A stretch of DNA of 64,000 bases from Kineosporia sp. NBRC 101731 (lineage in GTDB: Bacteria > Actinomycetota > Actinomycetes > Actinomycetales > Kineosporiaceae): NCBI RefSeq assembly GCF_030269305.1, contig NZ_BSTC01000005.1, forward strand, positions 310,001 to 374,000, written 5' to 3'. The notes beneath the pieces were generated by a model. The model saw only the letters and a list, made by a program, of their open reading frames with translations, had not been told where the DNA came from and made no database searches. Position numbers and translations under genes: made by a program. Each line of letters starts with the position of its first letter. The first letter of the stretch is position 1. Positions 37,359-46,503 of this stretch are shown here, piece by piece.

Positions 37359-37808
37359 ATGACGGCCCAGATCGGCCAAACGGTTCGGGAGCTGCTGGTG
37401 GGCGATCTGAACGCCTACTTCGAGCAGACCAAGTCCCTGGACGAGCACGGCTGGAACGCTTTCGGCGAGGTTGTCGGCGCGGCCTTCTACAACGCCGTCG
37501 GGCGCAGCCTGTCCGGCCCGCAGGCCGACGTGCCGGGATTCGTCGCGGCTGCCGCCGTGCCCTACGCCCAGACCCCCGTCGCGATCGACGAGAACGCCGC
37601 ACAGGCGCTGGTGCGCTCGGTGCTCGGTGACGACGCGTCGGTCGCCGAGGTGCTCGAGCAGCTGGACGAGCCCGACCTGGCTCGCATCGAGCTGGTGCTG
37701 CTGCGTCGCCTGATCGACGACAGCAGGGGCGAGATCACTGTCGACGCGCTGATCACTTCCGCGCAGGACGAGGCCGCCGAGTTCAGCGGCGAGGCCGGGG
37801 CTTCCTGA
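37359..37808 (+). CDS. Small acidic protein of unknown function
   Basis: The 149-residue protein starts MTAQIGQTVRELLVGDLNAYFE and is predicted helical, acidic and soluble, with a single Trp (HGWNAFGEVVGAAFYNAVGR) and an acidic tail. I do not recognise the family. The ATG 37359 has GGAGG 8 nt upstream; an in-frame ATG at 37344 overlaps that site and is less likely. It lies between tRNA-Glu and the convergent ndgR gene. The strong ribosome site and GC3-rich codon use support it as real. Confidence 0.75.
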   Translation: MTAQIGQTVRELLVGDLNAYFEQTKSLDEHGWNAFGEVVGAAFYNAVGRSLSGPQADVPGFVAAAAVPYAQTPVAIDENAAQALVRSVLGDDASVAEVLEQLDEPDLARIELVLLRRLIDDSRGEITVDALITSAQDEAAEFSGEAGAS

Positions 37809-37900
37809 CCCACGTCCCACCGGAACACCGACGAGCCCGTCACCCCCGGATCGGGGTGGCGGGCTCGTTCCGTTGGTCTCGGCGAGTTTTCGGCCCGGCC

Positions 37901-38626
37901 CTAAGCCTGGATCTGCCCCCGGCGCAGCACCTCGGTCAGCCGCCCGGCCGCGGCCACCACGGCGGTGGCGTGCTGCCGCCCCGGCTGACGGGTGAAACGC
38001 TCGATGGGGCCCGAGATCGAGACCGCGGCCACCACCCGGCCGGACGGGCCCCGCACCGGCGCCGAGACCGACGCGACACCCGGCTCCCGCTCGGCGATGC
38101 TCTGGGCCCACCCGCGCCGGCGTACGGCGGAGAGGGTGCTGGCGGTGAACTTGGCCCCGTTCAGCCCGCGGTGCAGGCGATCCGGCTCCTCCCAGGCGAG
38201 CAGCGTCTGCGCGGCCGATCCGGCGTGCATCGAGAGTGCCGATCCGACCGGGATGGAATCGCGGAGGCCGACCGGCCTTTCGGCGGCGGCCACGCAGATG
38301 CGCTGATCACCCTGACGGCGGAACAGTTGTGCGCTCTCACCGGTGTGGTCGCGCAGCGCCGCGAGAACCGGCCCGGCGGCGGCCAGGAGCCGATCCTCCC
38401 CGGCCGCGGCGGCGAGCTCGCCCAGGCGCGGCCCGAGCACGAAACGCCCCTGCAGGTCACGGCCCACGAGCCGGTGGTGCTCCAGCGCGACGGCCAGGCG
38501 GTGCGCGGTAGGGCGGGCGAGCCCGGTTGCGGTCACCAGCTGGGCCAGTGTCGCCGGCCCCGCCTCCAGGGCGTCGAGCAGCACGGCTGCCTTGTCCAGG
38601 ACGCCGACTCCGCTACTCTTGTCCAT
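37901..38626 (-). CDS. ndgR: IclR-family regulator NdgR
   Basis: The 241-residue protein has an N-terminal winged helix (VLDKAAVLLDALEAGPATLAQLVTATGLARPTAHRLAVALEHH) and an IclR effector domain. It is transcribed divergently from leuC, the conserved place of NdgR in Streptomyces (regulator of leuCD and amino-acid metabolism) and of the Mycobacterium homologue. The start at MDKSSGVGVLDKA is chosen by family; the open frame extends to 38788 through the promoter. A 7-bp inverted repeat lies 12 nt upstream of its start. Confidence 0.92.
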   Translation of the reverse strand: MDKSSGVGVLDKAAVLLDALEAGPATLAQLVTATGLARPTAHRLAVALEHHRLVGRDLQGRFVLGPRLGELAAAAGEDRLLAAAGPVLAALRDHTGESAQLFRRQGDQRICVAAAERPVGLRDSIPVGSALSMHAGSAAQTLLAWEEPDRLHRGLNGAKFTASTLSAVRRRGWAQSIAEREPGVASVSAPVRGPSGRVVAAVSISGPIERFTRQPGRQHATAVVAAAGRLTEVLRRGQIQA

Positions 38627-38638
38627 GGAGCGATACTG

Positions 38639-38659
38639 GCGTCTCACGAAGCGAGACGC
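38639..38659. promoter_or_regulatory. Inverted repeat in the ndgR-leuC intergenic region, possible NdgR operator
   Basis: GCGTCTC and GAGACGC flank the 7-nt spacer ACGAAGC. It lies between the divergent ndgR and leuC starts, nearer ndgR. Established work places NdgR binding in this interval in Streptomyces; identification of this repeat as the site is inference. Confidence 0.55.
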
Positions 38660-38777
38660 AAGTCCGGCGTCCGCGAGCCGGTCGCGAGGACCGGGAATCG
38701 CTGGGAACCACGGGTGCCGACAACGGTGCCCGTGAAACAAGCCGAACGGGTTCTGTCCCGGATGGAGGATGATCAGC

Positions 38778-40247
38778 GTGGGCCGCACTCTGGCGGAGAA
38801 GGTATGGGATGCGCACGTGGTGCGCGCCGGCGAGAACGGCGAACCCGACCTGCTCTACATCGATCTCCACCTGCTGCACGAGGTCACCAGCCCGCAGGCG
38901 TTCGACGGTCTGCGTCTGGCCGGGCGACCGATCCGCCGCCTCGACCTCACCATCGCCACCGAGGATCACAACACCCCGACGGTCAACATCGACCAGCCGA
39001 TCGCCGACCCCGTCAGTCGCACGCAGATCGAGACGCTGCGGAAGAACTGCGCCGAGTTCGGTGTCCGGCTGCACTCGCTGGGTGACATCGACCAGGGCAT
39101 CGTGCACGTGGTCGGCCCGCAGCTGGGGCTCACCCAGCCGGGTATGACCGTGGTCTGCGGAGATTCACACACCTCCACCCACGGCGCCTTCGGGGCCCTG
39201 GCTTTCGGTATCGGCACCAGCGAGGTGGAGCACGTCATGGCCACCCAGACGCTGCCGCTGAAGCCGTTCAAGACGATGGCGATCAATGTGGACGGCGATC
39301 TGCCCGCCGGAACCAGTGCCAAGGACATCATTCTCGCGGTGATCGCGAAGATCGGTACCGGCGGTGGCCAGGGCTACGTGCTGGAGTACCGGGGATCGGC
39401 CATCCGGGCGCTGTCGATGGAAGCCCGGATGACGATCTGCAACATGTCGATCGAGGCCGGCGCCCGGGCGGGCATGATCGCCCCCGACGACATCACGTTC
39501 GAGTACGTCAAGGGTCGCCGGCACGCGGCCGAGGGTGAGGACTGGGACGCCGCGGTCGAGTACTGGCGCACCCTGCGCACCGACGACGACGCCACGTTCG
39601 ACACCGAGGTCCACCTCTCGGCACCCGACCTCGAACCGTTCGTCACGTGGGGTACGAATCCCGGTCAGGGCTCTCCGCTCTCGGCCGCGGTCCCGGACCC
39701 GGCGAGCATCGCCGACCCGGACGCCCGCCAGGCCGCCGAGCGTGCGCTCACCTACATGGACCTCACCGCGGGCACTCCGCTGCGTGAGATCGCCGTCGAC
39801 ACCGTGTTCATCGGCTCCTGCACCAACGGTCGCATCGAGGACCTGCGCACCGCTGCCGCGGTCGTGAACGGGCGGCAGAAGGCGGACTCGGTGCGGGTTC
39901 TGGTCGTGCCCGGTTCGGCGCGCGTGCGGTTGCAGGCCGAGTCCGAGGGGCTGGACAAGGTGTTCACGGCGTTCGGCGCAGAATGGCGTCAGGCCGGGTG
40001 CTCGATGTGTCTGGGCATGAATCCCGACCAGCTGGCGCCCGGTGAGCGCAGTGCTTCCACCTCCAACCGGAACTTCGAGGGACGGCAGGGAAAGGGCGGC
40101 CGTACGCACCTGGTCTCGCCGGCCGTGGCCGCGGCCACCGCGGTGCGCGGAACACTCTCCTCACCGTCCGACCTGGAGCCCGCCACCGGTCAGGGCGGCC
40201 CCGGTCTCGAGGTCTCGTCGCAGCAGGGCGCTTCCACCGGTCGCTGA
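38778..40247 (+). CDS. leuC: 3-isopropylmalate dehydratase large subunit
   Basis: The 489-residue protein carries the 4Fe-4S ligands [11 protein letters not shown] and GCSMCLGMN. With LeuD it isomerises 2- to 3-isopropylmalate and, with CimA present, citramalate to 3-methylmalate. GTG 38778 ([15 protein letters not shown]) is chosen because GGAGG lies 9 nt upstream; ATG 38769 directly abuts GGAGG and adds three residues not seen in relatives. The C-terminal 20 residues are a Gly/Ser-rich extension. leuD follows after 63 nt. Confidence 0.96.
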   Translation: MGRTLAEKVWDAHVVRAGENGEPDLLYIDLHLLHEVTSPQAFDGLRLAGRPIRRLDLTIATEDHNTPTVNIDQPIADPVSRTQIETLRKNCAEFGVRLHSLGDIDQGIVHVVGPQLGLTQPGMTVVCGDSHTSTHGAFGALAFGIGTSEVEHVMATQTLPLKPFKTMAINVDGDLPAGTSAKDIILAVIAKIGTGGGQGYVLEYRGSAIRALSMEARMTICNMSIEAGARAGMIAPDDITFEYVKGRRHAAEGEDWDAAVEYWRTLRTDDDATFDTEVHLSAPDLEPFVTWGTNPGQGSPLSAAVPDPASIADPDARQAAERALTYMDLTAGTPLREIAVDTVFIGSCTNGRIEDLRTAAAVVNGRQKADSVRVLVVPGSARVRLQAESEGLDKVFTAFGAEWRQAGCSMCLGMNPDQLAPGERSASTSNRNFEGRQGKGGRTHLVSPAVAAATAVRGTLSSPSDLEPATGQGGPGLEVSSQQGASTGR

Positions 40248-40310
40248 GAGGAAGTTTCGGCGGTTCACGCGGTCCACTCAAGACTTCACATCGAAGGAAC
40301 AGCGAAAACC

Positions 40311-40907
40311 ATGGAGAAATTCAGCACCCACACCGGGGTCGGCGTCCCGTTGCGTCGCTCGAACGTCGACACCGACCAGATCATCCCGGCGGTGTACCTC
40401 AAGAGGGTGACGCGCACGGGATTCGAGGACGGGCTGTTCGCCGCCTGGCGTCAGGACCCCACGTTCGTCCTGAACCAGGAGGCCTACAAGGACGGTTCGG
40501 TGCTCGTCGCGGGCCCCGACTTCGGCACCGGCTCGTCCCGCGAGCACGCCGTCTGGGCCCTCAACGATTACGGCTTCCGGGTAGTTCTCTCGTCCCGCTT
40601 CGCCGACATCTTCCGGGGGAACTCGGGAAAGGCGGGACTGCTCGCGGGGATCGTCGAGCAGGCCGATATCGAGAAGCTCTGGACGGCGCTGGAAAGCCGC
40701 CCGGGCACTGAGGTGACGGTCGATCTGACGGCCCGCACCGCCGTCTGCGGCGACCTGACGGTGCCGTTCGAGGTCGACGACTACACCCGCTGGCGGCTCC
40801 TGGAGGGTCTGGACGACATCGGGCTGACCCTCCGGCACGTCGATGCGGTGACTGCTTTCGAGTCGAATCGGCCACACTTTCTGCCGACCACTCTTCCGGC
40901 CCGCTGA
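40311..40907 (+). CDS. leuD: 3-isopropylmalate dehydratase small subunit
   Basis: The 198-residue protein has [20 protein letters not shown] and [18 protein letters not shown], the swivel domain of the aconitase family. It forms the active isomerase with LeuC for leucine and the citramalate branch of isoleucine. ATG start with GAAGGA about 12 nt upstream. A hairpin at 40981-41028 ends the operon before hup. Confidence 0.97.
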   Translation: MEKFSTHTGVGVPLRRSNVDTDQIIPAVYLKRVTRTGFEDGLFAAWRQDPTFVLNQEAYKDGSVLVAGPDFGTGSSREHAVWALNDYGFRVVLSSRFADIFRGNSGKAGLLAGIVEQADIEKLWTALESRPGTEVTVDLTARTAVCGDLTVPFEVDDYTRWRLLEGLDDIGLTLRHVDAVTAFESNRPHFLPTTLPAR

Positions 40908-40980
40908 GCCCCCTCCGGCGGCCAAGCGGAATCACCATTCATTACTGGAAAACCTTCTGAGGTAATGAATCTCGTTAAAC

Positions 40981-41028
40981 TCGGCGGCTCGTGCACGGCC
41001 TCGGAAGGGGCCGTGCGAGGGCCGCCGA
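40981..41028 (+). terminator. Terminator of leuCD
   Basis: TCGGCGGCTCGTGCACGGCC (40981-41000) pairs with 41009-41028 in two strong helices, GGCCGTGC and GCCGCCGA, separated by a small internal loop. It lies about 75 nt after the leuD stop. Confidence 0.8.
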
Positions 41029-41164
41029 GGGCCGTTTGCGGACCGGTTTTGCCTTGAGACACAACGACAAAACCTCACTCTGTATTGGATTTATAGGCCG
41101 GAGTGCGTTTACCTTCATCTTCCATCGGGCTGTCCGCTCGACCCCAAGTACCGGAGGATTGAAA

Positions 41165-41920
41165 GTGAACAAGGCAGATATCGTTGAGATTCTCCAGGAG
41201 CGTCTCGGGGGCCGTCAGTCCGCCGCCGACGCCCTGGACGCCGTGATCGACACCATCACCCGCGCCGTCGTCCGTGGCGAGAAGGTGACCATCAGCGGTT
41301 TCGGCTCCTTCGAGAAGGCCGTCCGCAACGCTCGTACCGGTCGTAACCCGCGCACCGGCGAGAAGGTCCGCATCAAGAAGACGTCGGTCCCGCGTTTCCG
41401 CGCCGGCACGTCGTTCAAGGCGTACGTCGCCGAGCCGCGCACCCTGCCGAAGCCGGTTGCCGGTTCGACCCGCGCCGCCACCACGCGTGGTGTGGCCGCT
41501 GCCGCCAAGGCCGCCGCCCCCACCCGCGCCACGAAGACCACGGCCGCGAAGAAGACCACGGCCACCAAGGCCGCTCCGGCGAAGACCACCGCCGCGAAGA
41601 CCACCGCCGCCAAGACGACGGTCGCCAAGACCACGGCCGCGAAGAAGACCACGGCCACCAAGGCCGCTCCGGCGAAGACCACCGTGGCCGCGAAGAAGAC
41701 CGCGACCAAGGCTCCCGTCGCCAAGAAGGCTCCGGCCACGAAGGCTGCTCCGGCCAAGACCACGGCGGCGAAGACCACCGCGGCCAAGACCACCACGGCC
41801 CGCAAGACCGCCGCGAAGAAGACCGCCACCACGGCTTCCCGCAGCACCGCGGCCGCGAAGACCCCCGCCCCGACCGCCGCGAAGCGCACCACCACGCGTC
41901 GTCGCAGCACCACCGCCTGA
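41165..41920 (+). CDS. hupB: HU-type nucleoid protein with Lys/Ala-rich tail (HupB)
   Basis: The 251-residue protein has a standard HU domain (residues 1-90: NKADIVEILQERLG, VVRGEKVTISGFGSFEK, RNPRTGEKVRIKK, VPRFRAGTSFK) and a tail of about 150 residues made of AAK/KTT/KAAPA repeats resembling histone H1, as in mycobacterial HupB and streptomycete HupS. It binds and compacts DNA; the tail adds affinity and is a site for acetylation in relatives. GTG start with GGAGG upstream. An exact 55-bp repeat lies in the tail coding region. Confidence 0.95.
   Translation: MNKADIVEILQERLGGRQSAADALDAVIDTITRAVVRGEKVTISGFGSFEKAVRNARTGRNPRTGEKVRIKKTSVPRFRAGTSFKAYVAEPRTLPKPVAGSTRAATTRGVAAAAKAAAPTRATKTTAAKKTTATKAAPAKTTAAKTTAAKTTVAKTTAAKKTTATKAAPAKTTVAAKKTATKAPVAKKAPATKAAPAKTTAAKTTAAKTTTARKTAAKKTATTASRSTAAAKTPAPTAAKRTTTRRRSTTA
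41536..41683 (+). repeat. Exact 55-bp direct repeat in the hupB tail
   Basis: Positions 41536-41590 and 41629-41683 are identical, beginning GACCACGGCCGCGAAGAAG. They are in frame and 93 bp apart, so recombination would remove or add 31 residues of the basic tail. Confidence 0.95.
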
Positions 41921-41974
41921 GCTCGCTCGCGCGGTACCCGCACCGAACAGCACCACAGCAGCACCACCCCTCCA

Positions 41975-42024
41975 CACGTGGCGGGTGCTCCGGCTGAACG
42001 CCGGGACGCCCGCCACGTGGCTGT
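41975..42024 (+). terminator. Terminator of hupB
   Basis: CACGTGGCGGGTG (41975-41987) pairs with CGCCCGCCACGTG (42007-42019), one G-U, with an inner CCGGC/GCCGG helix, followed by GCTGTTTT. Confidence 0.85.
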
Positions 42025-42144
42025 TTTGGTGGCCGGGACGACTCGGTGGCCGTCCGGACTTCAGTCCCGGCCGACCTGGACCGACGCCAGTCACATGAGG
42101 TCTTGTCGGGACTGGAATTGGTACCTGGCCCGACGTGGTCCACG

Positions 42145-43470
42145 ATGTCCTTCATGAACGACGTACTCACCGTGCACGGCGGCACCCCGCTGGTCGGCAG
42201 CATCCAGGTCAGGGGCGCCAAGAACCTGGTTTCCAAGGCCATGGTGGCCGCACTCCTCGGTGACGAGCCGAGCGTGCTGCGTAACGTTCCGCAGATCCGC
42301 GACGTGGGAGTCGTCAGCGGGCTGCTGGAACTCCACGGAGTTCATGTCGAGGAGATTCCCGGCCCTGAGGGCGAACTCCGTCTCGACCCGAGCAATGTCA
42401 TTCAGGCGCACGTCGCCGACATCGACGCTCACGCGGGGTCCAGCCGTATCCCCATTCTTTTCTGCGGTCCTCTGCTTCACCGGCTGGGAGAGGCATTCAT
42501 TCCCGATCTCGGTGGGTGCCGGATCGGTGACCGTCCGATCAATTACCACATGGATGTGCTGCGGCAATTCGGTGCGGTGGTCGAGAAGGAGCCGAACGGA
42601 ATCGCCATCCGCGCACCGCGGCGGCTGCAGGGCACGAAACTCAAGCTGGAGTACCCCAGCGTCGGCACCACCGAGCAGGTGCTGCTGACGAGCGTGCTCG
42701 CCGAGGGCGTCACCGAGCTCACCAACGCGGCCATCGAGCCCGAGATCATGGACCTGATCGCGGTGCTGCAGAAGATGGGCGCCATCATCAGCGTCGACAC
42801 CGACCGGGCGATCCGGATCGAAGGCGTCGACCGGCTCGGCGGTTTCACCCACCGGGCGATGCCCGACCGGATCGAGGCCGCGTCCTGGGCCAGCGCGGCG
42901 CTGGCGACCAAGGGCGACATCACCGTGCTGGGTGCCCGTCAGCAGGAGATGATGACCTTCCTGAACGTGTTCCGGAAGGTCGGAGGCCTCCTCGACATCG
43001 GCGACGACGGCATCCGGTTCAGCCACCCCGGCGGGGAGCTCAACTCACTGGTGCTCGAGACCGACGTGCACCCGGGCTTCGCGACCGACTGGCAGCAGCC
43101 GCTGGTCGTGGCCCTGACTCAGGCCAGCGGCCTGAGCATCGTGCACGAGACGGTCTACGAGAACCGGCTGGGCTTCACCCACGCGCTCAGCCAGATGGGC
43201 GCCCAGATCCAGCTCTACCGTGAGTGCCTGGGGGGCCGGCCGTGCCGTTTCGGCCGCCGTAACTTCATGCACTCGGCGGTCATCTCGGGCCCGGCCAAGC
43301 TGCACGGCGCCGACATCACGGTGCCTGACCTGCGCGGCGGGTTCAGCCACCTGATCGCGGCGCTGGCCGCGGAGGGCACCTCACGGGTGCGCGGGATCGG
43401 CCTGATCGACCGTGGTTACGAGCACTTCGAGCAGAAGCTGCAGATGCTCGGGGCCAACTACGAGCGCTGA
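42145..43470 (+). CDS. murA: UDP-N-acetylglucosamine 1-carboxyvinyltransferase
   Basis: The 441-residue protein catalyses the first committed step of peptidoglycan synthesis with phosphoenolpyruvate. VRGAKNLVSKAMVAALL carries the Lys-Asn pair; the active-site loop reads DLGGCRIGDRPINYH with Cys125. This Cys implies the fosfomycin-sensitive form, in contrast to the Asp of mycobacterial MurA (family knowledge). ATG 42145 or 42154 could start; no good ribosome site is visible for either. A clear terminator follows. Confidence 0.96.
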   Translation: MSFMNDVLTVHGGTPLVGSIQVRGAKNLVSKAMVAALLGDEPSVLRNVPQIRDVGVVSGLLELHGVHVEEIPGPEGELRLDPSNVIQAHVADIDAHAGSSRIPILFCGPLLHRLGEAFIPDLGGCRIGDRPINYHMDVLRQFGAVVEKEPNGIAIRAPRRLQGTKLKLEYPSVGTTEQVLLTSVLAEGVTELTNAAIEPEIMDLIAVLQKMGAIISVDTDRAIRIEGVDRLGGFTHRAMPDRIEAASWASAALATKGDITVLGARQQEMMTFLNVFRKVGGLLDIGDDGIRFSHPGGELNSLVLETDVHPGFATDWQQPLVVALTQASGLSIVHETVYENRLGFTHALSQMGAQIQLYRECLGGRPCRFGRRNFMHSAVISGPAKLHGADITVPDLRGGFSHLIAALAAEGTSRVRGIGLIDRGYEHFEQKLQMLGANYER

Positions 43471-43484
43471 TATTTCCTGATCCG

Positions 43485-43526
43485 AACATCCCCGCCGGGC
43501 CGTTGGCCGGGCGGGGATGTTGTGTT
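43485..43526 (+). terminator. Terminator of murA
   Basis: AACATCCCCGCC (43485-43496) pairs exactly with GGCGGGGATGTT (43510-43521), followed by GTGTTT. It begins 14 nt after the murA stop. Confidence 0.9.
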
Positions 43527-43603
43527 TGCGAGCTTGAGGACGCGGGTACGCACCCAGGGCGCGCGTGCGCGCGTCGGTGCCGGCAGGCGTCCGAAAGCGG
43601 ATT

Positions 43604-43819
43604 TCAGGGGAGCGGCCGGTCGGCCGCGCCGATCGTGCCGAGCGTCAGGCTGACGATCTCGTCGCCCTCCCGGACGGCGGAAAGCCGCTGACCAGGGCGC
43701 AGATGACGCAGACCGCTGTGCTCCAGCGCCCGGGCGGTGAAGGGCAGCACGTCGCCGGAATCGGTGAGGACGGACCCGGAGCCGGTCTCGGCGTCGTAGC
43801 GGTACACGGTGGCCTGCAC
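43604..43819 (-). CDS. Small OB/cold-shock-like conserved protein
   Basis: The 71-residue protein, VQATVYRYDAETGSGSVLTDSG...LRHLRPGQRLSAV, has the strand pattern of a small beta-barrel and resembles a short actinobacterial family related to cold-shock domains in length and rhythm. The RNP motifs of true CSPs are not obvious, so nucleic-acid binding is inference. GTG 43819 is chosen because the frame upstream runs into the family A palindrome. It is convergent with murA. Confidence 0.7.
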   Translation of the reverse strand: MQATVYRYDAETGSGSVLTDSGDVLPFTARALEHSGLRHLRPGQRLSAVREGDEIVSLTLGTIGAADRPLP

Positions 43820-43853
43820 AGGAGCAGCGTAGTCAAAGCGGGGCGGCCCCAAG

Positions 43854-43913
43854 CCTTTGTTCGTGATCATGCCAAACCTCCCCGGGGAGGTTTGGCATGA
43901 TCACGAACAAAGG
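43854..43913. repeat. Palindromic repeat family A, copy 3 (perfect 60-bp palindrome)
   Basis: Two 30-nt arms, CCTTTGTTCGTGATCATGCC... (43854-43883) and 43884-43913, are exact complements with no loop. The arm contains CGTGATCATGCCAAACCTCCCC in two parts: CGTGATCATGCC and AAACCTCCCC. Compared with copies 1 and 2 the central GTTCTAGAAC part is missing. It lies between the OB-like gene and cofC. Confidence 0.97.
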
Positions 43914-43927
43914 GTTTTGCTGAGGAC

Positions 43928-44605
43928 TCAGTTCGGGTCCAGCGCCGCTCTCGTCCGCCGGCCGAGGCCGATCTGCCGGGCCACCGCCAGGTCGGCCTGG
44001 GTGTCCACGTCGCGGCGCAGGGCCGGGAGGTCCAGATCCAGCCGCCGGGCGCCGGACTCGGTGTGCCGGCGGGCCGACTCCGGACCGAACGAGGGACGCA
44101 GGGTCGACGGGTCGGCGGCGGCCAGGAGGACGGTGCCGATGCCGTCCGCGTCCGGGACGAAGACCATGCCGGGGCGATCGTCCTTCGTTGTCAGCGCCTC
44201 CCAAGCCCGCTGGAGCGCCTGGTCGAGGTCGGGCGGCCTCAGGGCCGGGAGGTCACCCAGCAGGACTGCACAGGGCCCCTGGAGCCCGTCCAGGCCATCG
44301 GTGATGGCCGCGAGGAGTCCGGCCCCGGGCCGGGACTCGTTCCGAACGGTCGCGCCCGCGGCCGAGGCAGACTGTGTCAGAGAGGAATCCGCGGTGACCA
44401 CGACGACCCGTGCCACCCGCTGCGCGGCCACGACCGCGTCCAGACAGTCCAGGGCGATCGCACTGGCCAGACCGGGTGGTGCGGCCAGTCGCGACTTGGC
44501 GTTCGGGCCGCCCTTGAACGGCAGGACCATGGTCCAGACCCGGTGGGACCCTCCCGAAACCCCGGTGACCCCAGGACGCGTGGTGCGGGCGTCGTCCTCA
44601 ATCAT
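43928..44605 (-). CDS. cofC: 2-phospho-L-lactate guanylyltransferase (CofC/FbiD-type)
   Basis: The 225-residue nucleotidyltransferase has VLPFKGGPNAKSRLA at the N-terminus, LLGDLPALRPPDLDQAL and the C-terminal block GIGTVLLAA, FGPESARRHTESGA, LRRDVDTQADL. It activates phospholactate or phosphoenolpyruvate with GTP in coenzyme F420 synthesis; mycobacterial FbiD (Rv2983) lies near gpsA and ddl as here. The ATG at 44605 is chosen by family. It is divergent from plsC. Confidence 0.9.
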   Translation of the reverse strand: MIEDDARTTRPGVTGVSGGSHRVWTMVLPFKGGPNAKSRLAAPPGLASAIALDCLDAVVAAQRVARVVVVTADSSLTQSASAAGATVRNESRPGAGLLAAITDGLDGLQGPCAVLLGDLPALRPPDLDQALQRAWEALTTKDDRPGMVFVPDADGIGTVLLAAADPSTLRPSFGPESARRHTESGARRLDLDLPALRRDVDTQADLAVARQIGLGRRTRAALDPN

Positions 44606-44731
44606 GATGTCCGGGTTCCCCGGCGGTCGGCGGGAGGGCGTGGGGACGGCAAGATGGTCTGATGGCGTCGCGTCGATGCATGCGCTGATGTCCCGGATGC
44701 AGAGGTCTCGGAATCGGAAGGTGGCACTCTG

Positions 44732-45505
44732 GTGAGTCGGCGGAGGATCGGCGGCTGGTACCGGCTGGCCGTGATCGTGCTGAAACCGGCCCTCCTGCTG
44801 ACGACGAAGAGAAACTGGCGGGGTGCCGAGAATCTTCCGGCCACCGGCGGGGTGATCACGGTGACCAACCACATCTCCTACGTCGATCCGTTCACCTTCG
44901 GGCACTTCGTCTACGAGCGGGGCCGGCTGCCACGCTTCCTGGCGAAGGAGAGCGTGTTCCGGCTGCCGCTGCTCGGGCGGCTCGTGCGTGGTGCCGGGCA
45001 GATTCCGGTCTACCGCGATACGAACGACGCCGGCGCAGCCTACTCGGCGGCGGTGACAGCGGTCCGGGCCGGCGAGTGCGTCTCGTTCTACCCGGAGGGC
45101 ACGCTGACGCGAGACCCGGGTCAGTGGCCGATGCGGGGCCGGAGCGGGGCGGTGAGGGTGGCCCTGGAGACGGGGGCGCCCCTGGTACCGATCGCGCAGT
45201 GGGGTGCCCAGGAGATCCTCCCGGCCTACTCCAAGCGCTTTCACCTGGTGCCCCGGCAGACCGTGTGGGTGAGCGCCGGGCCTCCCGTGGACCTGAGCCG
45301 TTTCGCCGGTCAGCCGGTCACCGTGGCCGTGCTGGAGGAGGCGACCGGGCAGATGATGAACGAGCTGACGGCGCTGCTGGAGGAGATCCGCGGCGAGACG
45401 GCGCCCGCACAGCGGTACGACCCGCGGACCAGCGGGAACACCTGGTACGGCAATCCCAACCCGAAACAACCGAAACAGCAGAAGCGGAAGAGGTCAGGAC
45501 GATGA
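44732..45505 (+). CDS. plsC: 1-acyl-sn-glycerol-3-phosphate acyltransferase (PlsC family)
   Basis: The 257-residue membrane-associated protein has the acyltransferase motifs NHISYVDP (H-x4-D), GQIPVYRD and [12 protein letters not shown]. It acylates lysophosphatidate in phospholipid synthesis. The hydrophobic segment near residues 8-22 ([15 protein letters not shown]) could anchor it. The start is GTG 44732. Its TGA overlaps the gpsA ATG, so both steps of glycerolipid synthesis are coupled. The C-terminal tail is Pro/Lys-rich. Confidence 0.92.
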   Translation: MSRRRIGGWYRLAVIVLKPALLLTTKRNWRGAENLPATGGVITVTNHISYVDPFTFGHFVYERGRLPRFLAKESVFRLPLLGRLVRGAGQIPVYRDTNDAGAAYSAAVTAVRAGECVSFYPEGTLTRDPGQWPMRGRSGAVRVALETGAPLVPIAQWGAQEILPAYSKRFHLVPRQTVWVSAGPPVDLSRFAGQPVTVAVLEEATGQMMNELTALLEEIRGETAPAQRYDPRTSGNTWYGNPNPKQPKQQKRKRSGR

Positions 45506-46503
45506 GTCGCGTCGCGGTGATGGGCACCGGATCCTGGGGGACCACGTTCGCCGTGGTGCTCGCTGATGCCGGCTCCAAGGTGACGATGTGGGGCCGCCGC
45601 CCGGAGGTGTGCGAGGCGATCGCCGGGCGGCACGAGAATCCCGACTACCTGCCGGGGCTCGAGCTGCCGCACACGATCACGGCCGACCCCGATCCGGCGG
45701 TCGCGCTGGACGGCGCCGACATCGTGGTGCTGGCGGTGCCTGCGCAGACCCTGCGCACCAACCTGGCCACCTGGAAGCCGCTGATCGGGCCCTCGGCCGT
45801 CACGGTCAGCCTGATGAAGGGCGTCGAAAAGGGCACCCTGAAGCGGATGAGCGAGGTCATCGGCGAGGTCCTGGAGATCGGCCCGGAACGTAATGCCGTG
45901 GTGTCCGGCCCGAACCTGGCCGCCGAGATCGCCGCCCGCCAGCCCACCGCCACCGTGGTCGCCTGCACCGACCACGACACCGCCGAACAGGTGGCGGCGG
46001 CCTGCTCCGCCCCCTACTTCCGGCCGTACACCAACCACGACGTGATCGGCGTGGAACTGTCCGGTGCGGTGAAGAACGTGATCGCGCTGGCCGTGGGCAT
46101 GGTCGAGGGCATGGGCCTGGGCGACAACTCGAAGGCCTCGATCATCACCCGGGGCCTGGCCGAGATCACCCGCCTGGGCGTTGCTCTCGGTGCCGAGCCG
46201 GCCACGTTCGCGGGTCTGGCCGGGATGGGCGACCTGGTCGCGACCTGTGCCTCGCCGCTGTCCCGCAACCGCACCTTCGGCGTGCACCTGGGGCAGGGCA
46301 TGACCGTCGACGAGGTCGTGGCCATCACCAACCGCACCGCCGAGGGAGTGAAGAGCACCGGCGCGATCCTGGGTCTGGCCCGCGAACACGGCGTCGACAT
46401 GCCCATCGCCGAGGCGGTGACCGGCGTGGTGAACGGCGAGGTCCCGCTGTCCGAGCTGGCCGGGAGCCTGCTCTCCCGGGCCCGGAAGTCGGAACTCGCC
46501 TAA
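45502..46503 (+). CDS. gpsA: Glycerol-3-phosphate dehydrogenase [NAD(P)+]
   Basis: The 333-residue protein has the dinucleotide motif [21 protein letters not shown] and the catalytic-domain block [37 protein letters not shown]. It makes sn-glycerol 3-phosphate for phospholipids, the substrate pool upstream of PlsC. The ATG overlaps the plsC stop. Its TAA overlaps the stop codon of the minus-strand PLP gene. Confidence 0.97.
   Translation: MSRVAVMGTGSWGTTFAVVLADAGSKVTMWGRRPEVCEAIAGRHENPDYLPGLELPHTITADPDPAVALDGADIVVLAVPAQTLRTNLATWKPLIGPSAVTVSLMKGVEKGTLKRMSEVIGEVLEIGPERNAVVSGPNLAAEIAARQPTATVVACTDHDTAEQVAAACSAPYFRPYTNHDVIGVELSGAVKNVIALAVGMVEGMGLGDNSKASIITRGLAEITRLGVALGAEPATFAGLAGMGDLVATCASPLSRNRTFGVHLGQGMTVDEVVAITNRTAEGVKSTGAILGLAREHGVDMPIAEAVTGVVNGEVPLSELAGSLLSRARKSELA

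Noticed and set aside
38769-38771. ATG 38769 as leuC start
   Set aside because: It directly abuts GGAGG with no spacing; GTG 38778 has 9-nt spacing and matches the family N-terminus [11 protein letters not shown].
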